Assembly (NCBI RefSeq): GCF_001816165.1
Contig: NZ_MDZC01000133.1
Coordinates: forward strand, 62,001 to 126,000
Reading direction: 5' to 3'
Length of the DNA stretch: 64,000 nt
Source: Hymenobacter glacialis
GTDB lineage: Bacteria > Bacteroidota > Bacteroidia > Cytophagales > Hymenobacteraceae
Shown here: in pieces, positions 59,566 through 64,000 of the stretch
Layout: each line of letters opens with the position of its first letter
Position numbering within the stretch: the stretch's first letter is position 1
Position numbers and translations under genes: made by a program
Notes under the pieces: generated by a model
Database searches by the model: none
What the model saw: the letters and a program-made list of their open reading frames with translations, nothing else
Told to the model about the DNA's origin: nothing

Positions 59566-60361
59566 TGTAGAGCGCTAGGTAGGAAGAGTGCAGGTTTTCG
59601 TCGGTGGCTACCTGGCTTAGCCGGTTGTGAAGGGCGTATTCGGTGAACATGCCGTTCATGTTGTCACTAAAGTCCTCATCGGACCGGACCACAGTATCTG
59701 CATATTCCATGCCCATCTTAATGAAGCCGCTGAAGTCCGCCGTTTTTAGCGACGCCAACATGGAGTCGTCGATGTCCAGCATCTTGGCTTTCTCGAGGAT
59801 GTTGCCCTCGAATTTGTCGGAGAATTCGTTGTTGTAGATTGAGAACACCGACTTCGCGTCCTTGAACACCGGGTCCTTTTTGTAGGTCGTCTTCAGGTAC
59901 AGCGGAATCAGGCCCGTCATCCAGTCGCTGCAATGCACGATGTTGGGGGACCAGCCGAGTTTTTTCACCGTCTCAAGCACACCTTTGCAGAAAAAAATGG
60001 CACGCTCGTCGTTATCGGCGTAAAACTTGTCGTTTTTGTCAACCAAGGCCGACTTCCGGTGGAAATAATCTTCGTTATCGATAAAATAAACCTGCAGCTT
60101 GGCCGTGGGAATAGAAGCAACCTTGATAACCAAGGGTTTCTCGTCGTCGCCCACTGCAATATTGATACCCGAGAGGCGCACTACTTCGTGCAGCCGGTTC
60201 TTGCGCTCGTTGATAATGCCAAAACGCGGCACGAAAATGCGGATTTCGCATCCCATTTCCTGCATGCTGGCGGGCAACCGACGCAGCATTTCAGCCACTT
60301 TCGTGGTCTGCAGAAAGGGGTCAATTTCGGTGGCCGCGTAAAGGATTCGTAGCTTCGACAT
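59546..60361 (-). CDS. Glycogen/starch synthase N-terminal (GT5) domain protein
   Basis: 271 residues. The opening KLRILYAATEIDPFLQTTKVAEMLRRLPASMQEMGCEIRIFVPRFG follows the GlgA ADP-glucose-binding-domain pattern (K-x-G-G replaced by KVA), and NIVHCSDWMTGLIPLYLKTTYKKDPVFKDAKSVFSIYN is the HxHDW region. The C-terminal half of GlgA is absent, so catalysis by the classic mechanism is doubtful. Stand-alone copies next to panC are frequent in Bacteroidota. Co-transcribed with DUF4270 and divergent from panC. Confidence 0.85.
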   Translation of the reverse strand: MSKLRILYAATEIDPFLQTTKVAEMLRRLPASMQEMGCEIRIFVPRFGIINERKNRLHEVVRLSGINIAVGDDEKPLVIKVASIPTAKLQVYFIDNEDYFHRKSALVDKNDKFYADNDERAIFFCKGVLETVKKLGWSPNIVHCSDWMTGLIPLYLKTTYKKDPVFKDAKSVFSIYNNEFSDKFEGNILEKAKMLDIDDSMLASLKTADFSGFIKMGMEYADTVVRSDEDFSDNMNGMFTEYALHNRLSQVATDENLHSSYLALYNELAAN

Positions 60362-60479
60362 AAGGGATTATTGAAGAGAATGGGACAAGCCCATGCTATG
60401 GGTGCACAAAATTAAACAATTTTGAGCGGAAAATCAATAAAACCTACTTTGGAGGCCAGTCCAATAGCCTTCCTCTTCT

Positions 60480-61328
60480 ATGCAGATACTAACTACCGCC
60501 GCCGGGTTGCAAGCCTACACTGAGCAGGCCCGCCAAGCAGGCAAAAGCGTGGGCCTGGTGCCTACCATGGGTGCGTTGCACGCCGGCCACCTGCAACTGG
60601 TGCAGGCCGCCCGCGCTGATTGTGACGAGGTGATAGTCACCCTCTTTGTCAATCCAACGCAGTTCAACAACGCCGAGGACTTTCGGCTGTATCCACGGGT
60701 GCCGGAGGCCGATGCCGTGCTGCTGGAGCCGGTGGGCTGCACCGCGCTTTTTGTGCCGTCCGTGCCCGAGGTGTATCCGCAGCCCGCGGTGCTGCGGTTC
60801 GATTTCGGCTCCCTGGAACAGGTGATGGAGGGCGCGCACCGGCCCGGCCACTTCAACGGCGTGGCCACGGTGGTAAGCAAGCTATTTCACTTTGCGCGGC
60901 CGCACCGGGCCTACTTTGGGCAAAAAGACTGGCAGCAGGTAACGGTGATTCGCCAGTTGGTGGCGGACTTGTCGTTTGACCTGGAAGTTGTGACATGCCC
61001 CACCATCCGGGAGCCTGACGGGTTGGCCATGTCGTCGCGCAACCGGCGGCTCGCGCCCGAGGCACGCGCCGCCGCGCCGCTGCTGCACCAGGTGCTGGAG
61101 GCTGCCGCCGCCGAGGTCCGCCAGGGTGTACCTCCCAGTCAGGTGAAGGCCAGCGCTGAAGCGGCACTGCGTCGTGAGCCGCTCATCACGCCCGAATATT
61201 TCGAGATAGCCGATGCACAAACCCTGCAGCCGCTGGCGGACTACGCCGCGGACCGGGACGTGGTGCTGTGCCTAGCTGCCCATTTGGGCGGTGTTCGGCT
61301 GATTGACAACCTTGTGGTGGCGGGCTAG
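60480..61328 (+). CDS. panC: Pantothenate synthetase
   Basis: Joins pantoate and beta-alanine using ATP. 282 residues with the standard motifs: GLVPTMGALHAGHLQLV (HIGH type), LFVNPTQFN, GHFNGVATVVSKLFH, YFGQKDWQQVTVIRQLV and PTIREPDGLAMSSRNRRL (KMSKS type). The first ATG (60480) fits the family. panD, often next in Bacteroidota, is missing here; the following gene is a membrane protein. A second coenzyme A gene, coaX, is at 9999. Confidence 0.96.
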   Translation: MQILTTAAGLQAYTEQARQAGKSVGLVPTMGALHAGHLQLVQAARADCDEVIVTLFVNPTQFNNAEDFRLYPRVPEADAVLLEPVGCTALFVPSVPEVYPQPAVLRFDFGSLEQVMEGAHRPGHFNGVATVVSKLFHFARPHRAYFGQKDWQQVTVIRQLVADLSFDLEVVTCPTIREPDGLAMSSRNRRLAPEARAAAPLLHQVLEAAAAEVRQGVPPSQVKASAEAALRREPLITPEYFEIADAQTLQPLADYAADRDVVLCLAAHLGGVRLIDNLVVAG

Positions 61329-61346
61329 GCGGTAAAGTTAGCGCTT

Positions 61347-61354
61347 TACCTTTG
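61347..61354 (+). promoter_or_regulatory. Putative -7 box (TACCTTTG) for the UPF0104-type gene
   Basis: TACCTTTG fits TAnnTTTG and lies 36 bases before the TTG start at 61391. No -33 at the expected spacing was found. Confidence 0.4.
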
Positions 61355-61390
61355 CGGACTCTTTTAAACAATCACCATTCTATTTGCTAG

Positions 61391-62425
61391 TTGAAACAGC
61401 TACTTACCATTTTAAAATACGCGCTGTTGCTGGCCCTCTCGGGGGTGCTGATGTGGTATGCCGTGCGTGGACAGGACTTGTCGCGAATCGGTCATTACAT
61501 TGTTACGGCCAACTACTTATGGTTAGGAATTACCATGGTGCTCTCGGTGCTGGGCTACTTTAGCCGGGCCTACCGCTGGCAAATGCAACTTACGGCTTCG
61601 CGCTACAAGGTGCCGTTTTGGAATGTGTACCACGCCATGATGGTGGGCTATCTGGCCAACATTGTGCTACCGCGCATGGGCGAAGTCATTCGCTGCTCGG
61701 TGCTGCGGCGCACGAGCGGGGTGCCGGTAGAGGTGTCGCTGGGCACGGTGATAACCGAGCGGGTGATTGACGTGCTGGTGTTGTTGCTGCTGTTAGGTAG
61801 TATTATGCTGCTGGAGTTTAACAAGTTCTGGGCATTTCTACAAAGCCTGTTTGCCGATAAATACGATTCTCTGGCAGCCAACCGCACTACTTTGCTTGCC
61901 TTGGTGGGCATTGCTGTGCTGTTGCTTGTCGTGTTTGGGTACCTGTTGTTTCGCAACCTCGAAAAACTGCGGCAATACACGCTTTTTGCCAAAGTAGTGG
62001 GCTTTGTGAAAGGGTTGTTGGCGGGCGTATTCAGCGTGCGCAAGCTGGAGAACAAGGGCCTATTCTTGTTGCATACCGGTTTCACCTGGTTGGTGTATTA
62101 TCTGATGGACTACTTGGCGTTCAAGTGCTTTCCCGAAACGTATGGCCTTGACGCCAAGGCTGGCCTGGCGGTGCTCACGTTTGGGGCATTTGGCATGGCG
62201 GCGCCGGTGCAGGGTGGCATTGGTGTGTTCCACGTGATGGTGCAGAGCACCTTGCTGGTGTATGGAATCAGCAAGGAAGCGGGCATTGCCTATGCGCTGG
62301 TAGTGCACGGAGCGCAGACGTTACTGGTCGTGTTCATGGGAGGCATTAGCTTCATTGCCAGTGCCATTAAATCAGGCAAAGTGGCCAAGTCGCTGGCATC
62401 AGTACCCCTTGCGCCTCTTCCGTAG
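61391..62425 (+). CDS. Flippase-like / LPG-synthase transmembrane-domain protein (UPF0104)
   Basis: 344 residues with about eight membrane helices and a TTG start. Family landmarks: YFSRAYRWQMQLTASRYKVPFWNVYHAMMVGYLANIVLPRMGEVIRCSVLRRTSGVPVEVSLGTVITERVIDVLVLLLLLG, and the C-terminal FGAFGMAAPVQGGIGVFHVMVQSTLLVYGIS. It belongs to the membrane half of lysylphosphatidylglycerol synthases, now called flippase-like. The soluble synthase half is absent, so it may move a lipid or polyprenol-linked compound. It leads into rfaE2 with only two bases between. Confidence 0.88.
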   Translation: MKQLLTILKYALLLALSGVLMWYAVRGQDLSRIGHYIVTANYLWLGITMVLSVLGYFSRAYRWQMQLTASRYKVPFWNVYHAMMVGYLANIVLPRMGEVIRCSVLRRTSGVPVEVSLGTVITERVIDVLVLLLLLGSIMLLEFNKFWAFLQSLFADKYDSLAANRTTLLALVGIAVLLLVVFGYLLFRNLEKLRQYTLFAKVVGFVKGLLAGVFSVRKLENKGLFLLHTGFTWLVYYLMDYLAFKCFPETYGLDAKAGLAVLTFGAFGMAAPVQGGIGVFHVMVQSTLLVYGISKEAGIAYALVVHGAQTLLVVFMGGISFIASAIKSGKVAKSLASVPLAPLP

Positions 62426-62427
62426 AA

Positions 62428-62913
62428 ATGCCCTTTATGTGGACAAAAGATAAAATCAGGACCCGGGAGCAGCTGCCTGCCACGTTGGCCGAATGGCGGA
62501 CGCAGGGCCGTAAAGTGGTATTCACCAACGGCTGCTTCGACCTGCTGCACCTCGGCCACGTCGATTACCTGGAGCAGGCCCGGCACTTGGGCGATGCCTT
62601 GGTGGTGGGCCTCAATACCGATGCGTCGGTAGGTGCCCTCAAGCCCGGCCGGCCCATTCAGGACGAAGATGCCCGGGCCCGTATTCTGGCTTCGCTGGCT
62701 TTTGTAGATGCTGTGGTGCTGTTCGGCGAGCCCACGCCGCTGGCCCTTATTGAGCTGGTGCAGCCCGACGTGCTGGTGAAAGGCGATGACTACGCCATCG
62801 ACGGAATTGTGGGCCATGAACTGGTGTTGAACAGGGGTGGGCAAGTGCTGACTGTGCCTCTGGTGCCGGGCTATAGCACTTCCCGCATTGTGGACCGTAT
62901 ATTGGGCGTATAG
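62428..62913 (+). CDS. rfaE2: D-glycero-beta-D-manno-heptose 1-phosphate adenylyltransferase
   Basis: 161 residues. The nucleotidyltransferase motif is VVFTNGCFDLLHLGHVDYLEQARHLGD (HxGH type), then VVGLNTDASVGALKPGRPIQDEDARARILASLAFVDAVVLFGEPTPL and DVLVKGDDY. It makes ADP-heptose from heptose-1-phosphate in LPS-core or S-layer glycan synthesis. ATG 62428 follows the previous stop by two bases; ATG 62437 is a possible alternative. The heptose kinase half is encoded elsewhere. Confidence 0.9.
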   Translation: MPFMWTKDKIRTREQLPATLAEWRTQGRKVVFTNGCFDLLHLGHVDYLEQARHLGDALVVGLNTDASVGALKPGRPIQDEDARARILASLAFVDAVVLFGEPTPLALIELVQPDVLVKGDDYAIDGIVGHELVLNRGGQVLTVPLVPGYSTSRIVDRILGV

Positions 62914-63034
62914 TGCTGTGCGGCATGTTTTTTGCGTAGCGTGTCACAGTAATTTTAATCAATCAAGATGTAGAAGCTTTCGCAGGTCATCCGCGCAGTA
63001 GTACCCTTCTCTTTCGTTTTAATACCTCATTGCC

Positions 63035-63712
63035 ATGTATATTATTCTCATTCTGCTCATGCTGGTTAGCTTCGCCATTCAGTGGCGGCTGCGCAGCAAG
63101 TTCAAGCAGTACTCGCAGGTAGGCCTCAAAGCCAACCTGACCGGTGCGCAGGTAGCCGAGCTCATGCTGGCCGACCACGGCATTACCGATGTGCGCATCA
63201 TCAGCACCGACGGTAGCCTGACCGACCACTACAATCCCACCGACAAAACCGTGAATCTGAGCGAGGGCGTGTACGCCGAGCGTAGCGCCGCTGCCGCCGC
63301 CATTGCAGCCCACGAGTGCGGGCACGCCGTGCAGCACGCCACGGCCTATTCCATGCTGCAATTCCGCTCGGCTATGGTGCCGGCGCTCAGTGCCGTTTCC
63401 AAGTATATGCCGTGGATTCTGCTGGCGGGCGTCTTCATGATTAACCGTAGCATGATTCCGTTGGGCTTGGGCATTGTGCTGTTTTCGCTCACCACCATCT
63501 TCTCTTTTGTGACGTTGCCCGTGGAGTTTGACGCCTCGCGCCGGGCCCTGGCCTGGATGGACACGCGGGGTGTGGTAACCACCGAGGAGCACGTCATGGC
63601 CAAAGACGCCTTGTGGTGGGCTGCCATGACCTACGTGGTGGCCGCCATTAGCTCGCTGGCCACGCTGCTTTACTACGTGATGATTTTCATGGGCGGCAGC
63701 CGCCGCAGTTAG
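63035..63712 (+). CDS. YugP-type membrane zinc peptidase
   Basis: 225 residues: an N-terminal helix (YIILILLMLVSFAIQW), a cytoplasmic or periplasmic domain with AAIAAHECGHAVQHA, where HECGH is the HExxH zinc motif (residues about 92-96), and then two to three further helices (WILLAGVFMI, LGIVLFSLTTIFSFVTLPVEFDASRRALAW, TYVVAAISSLATLLYYVMIF). DASRRAL is typical of YugP proteins. It is a membrane metallopeptidase with unknown targets. A terminator follows at 63729. Confidence 0.92.
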   Translation: MYIILILLMLVSFAIQWRLRSKFKQYSQVGLKANLTGAQVAELMLADHGITDVRIISTDGSLTDHYNPTDKTVNLSEGVYAERSAAAAAIAAHECGHAVQHATAYSMLQFRSAMVPALSAVSKYMPWILLAGVFMINRSMIPLGLGIVLFSLTTIFSFVTLPVEFDASRRALAWMDTRGVVTTEEHVMAKDALWWAAMTYVVAAISSLATLLYYVMIFMGGSRRS

Positions 63713-63728
63713 TGAACTGTATTCTTAC

Positions 63729-63768
63729 AAAAAAGCCGTCATCCTGCAGGCAGGGTGACGGCTTTTTT
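63729..63768. terminator. Terminator after the YugP-type gene
   Basis: AAAAAAGCCGTCA pairs with TGACGGCTTTTTT around a GC-rich loop. A and T runs on both sides allow use from either strand. Confidence 0.9.
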
Positions 63769-63805
63769 GTTCCCGCGTTTTGCTGGTGTTACTACCCGAT
63801 TACGC

Positions 63806-63896
63806 CCCGAGACAACAGAATGCCTCAACTGCGGAGTAAGCGCGCCTCCCTAAGAGACGTTTTTACTCCGCAACTGAGGTATTCTGTTGTCTCGGG
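63806..63896. repeat. Inverted repeat between the YugP-type gene and the last gene
   Basis: Arms 63806-63839 and 63863-63896 are inverted copies with three mismatches in 34 (core CCCGAGACAACAGAAT with ATTCTGTTGTCTCGGG). The loop is 23 bases. It is not related in sequence to the other repeats of the window. Confidence 0.85.
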
Positions 63897-63937
63897 ATAA
63901 ATTAATTAGCGAGTTGCTGTTGACTATGGCAAAGCCA

Positions 63938-64000
63938 CTACCCCAGCTTCTTGTACCGCACGCGCTTCGGCTCCACGTCGCCCAGGCGCTTGCGCTTGGC
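63938..64000 (-). CDS. ettA: C-terminal end of an EttA-like ABC-F protein, partial
   Basis: The last 20 codons of a minus-strand gene: AKRKRLGDVEPKRVRYKKLG and a stop at 63938. The pattern RLG...PKRVRYKKL is the usual end of EttA (energy-dependent translational throttle), the ABC-F protein that gates ribosomal entry into elongation. Only this end lies inside the window, so the call rests on about 20 residues. Confidence 0.55.
   Translation of the reverse strand, partial: AKRKRLGDVEPKRVRYKKLG

Noticed and set aside
1..64000. CRISPR arrays, insertion sequences, prophage or integron genes
   Set aside because: No regularly spaced direct repeats, transposase, integrase, capsid or terminase sequences were found. 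The palindromic elements are all short and carry no gene.

Overview
The window looks like a piece of a Hymenobacter-type chromosome (Bacteroidota, Cytophagales). Reasons: GC-rich coding DNA; many promoters of the Bacteroidota type with the -7 box TAnnTTTG; a DksA-like protein that has lost most zinc cysteines; a C-terminal type IX secretion (T9SS) sorting domain; Bacteroidota-typical families (DUF4270, DUF4286, YpdA, GH3-like, LptC/LptB, glycogen synthase GT5-only protein); and almost no Shine-Dalgarno sequences. This placement is inference from the sequence alone.

Layout. 1-640: a partial DUF2939-like protein running off the left edge. 640-4400: a GDPD phosphodiesterase, then an AT-rich island with a small HTH regulator surrounded by nine copies of a GTTAC-centred 9-mer, a bona fide parS centromere site (2177-2192), about 620 bases without a protein gene but full of nested hairpins and GNRA-type loops (candidate structured RNA), then a DciA-like DUF721 gene and recF. 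parS, a possible helicase loader and recF suggest an origin-proximal region. 4400-19500: central metabolism and envelope biogenesis: pdhA, a TPR membrane protein, ribH, a DksA-like factor, a pseudouridine synthase with a very long RG-rich tail, coaX, an outer-membrane barrel, lptC, a PpiD/SurA-like foldase, a large TPR protein and recJ. 19500-30000: small secreted and membrane proteins, an acyl-CoA dehydrogenase, an AraC-type regulator, an NlpC/P60 hydrolase and a secreted DUF1800/DUF1501 pair (twin-arginine signals, T9SS tail). 30000-43800: penicillin acylase, RlpA-SPOR, DUF72, a GDSL esterase, small conserved proteins, GNAT, an MFS transporter, an alpha/beta hydrolase, a TonB-dependent receptor with a broken frame, a His-rich secreted protein and a STAS-like protein. 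43900-55900: htpG, a zinc-ribbon methyltransferase, ypdA, a decayed FadL/OmpP1 gene, lptB, a GH3-family protein, an AIM24-like protein, gltX (frame broken near its end), RidA and a 3-hydroxyacyl-CoA dehydrogenase-type protein. 56100-64000: glmS, DUF4270 lipoprotein, GT5 protein, panC, a UPF0104/LPG-synthase-type membrane protein, rfaE2, a YugP-type zinc peptidase and the very end of what looks like ettA.

Intergenic spaces carry several families of inverted repeats: four REP-like elements with GTCATSCTGAGC ends, a perfect 51-bp inverted repeat around a terminator, and others that end exactly at stop codons. No tRNA, rRNA, CRISPR array, transposase or prophage was found. Two genes (gltX and the TonB receptor) appear to carry single-base indels in G/C-rich tracts, which may be assembly errors.

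The part most worth following up is 1586-2830: regulator, repeated operator-like 9-mers, parS and a possible large structured RNA, all within 1.25 kb.
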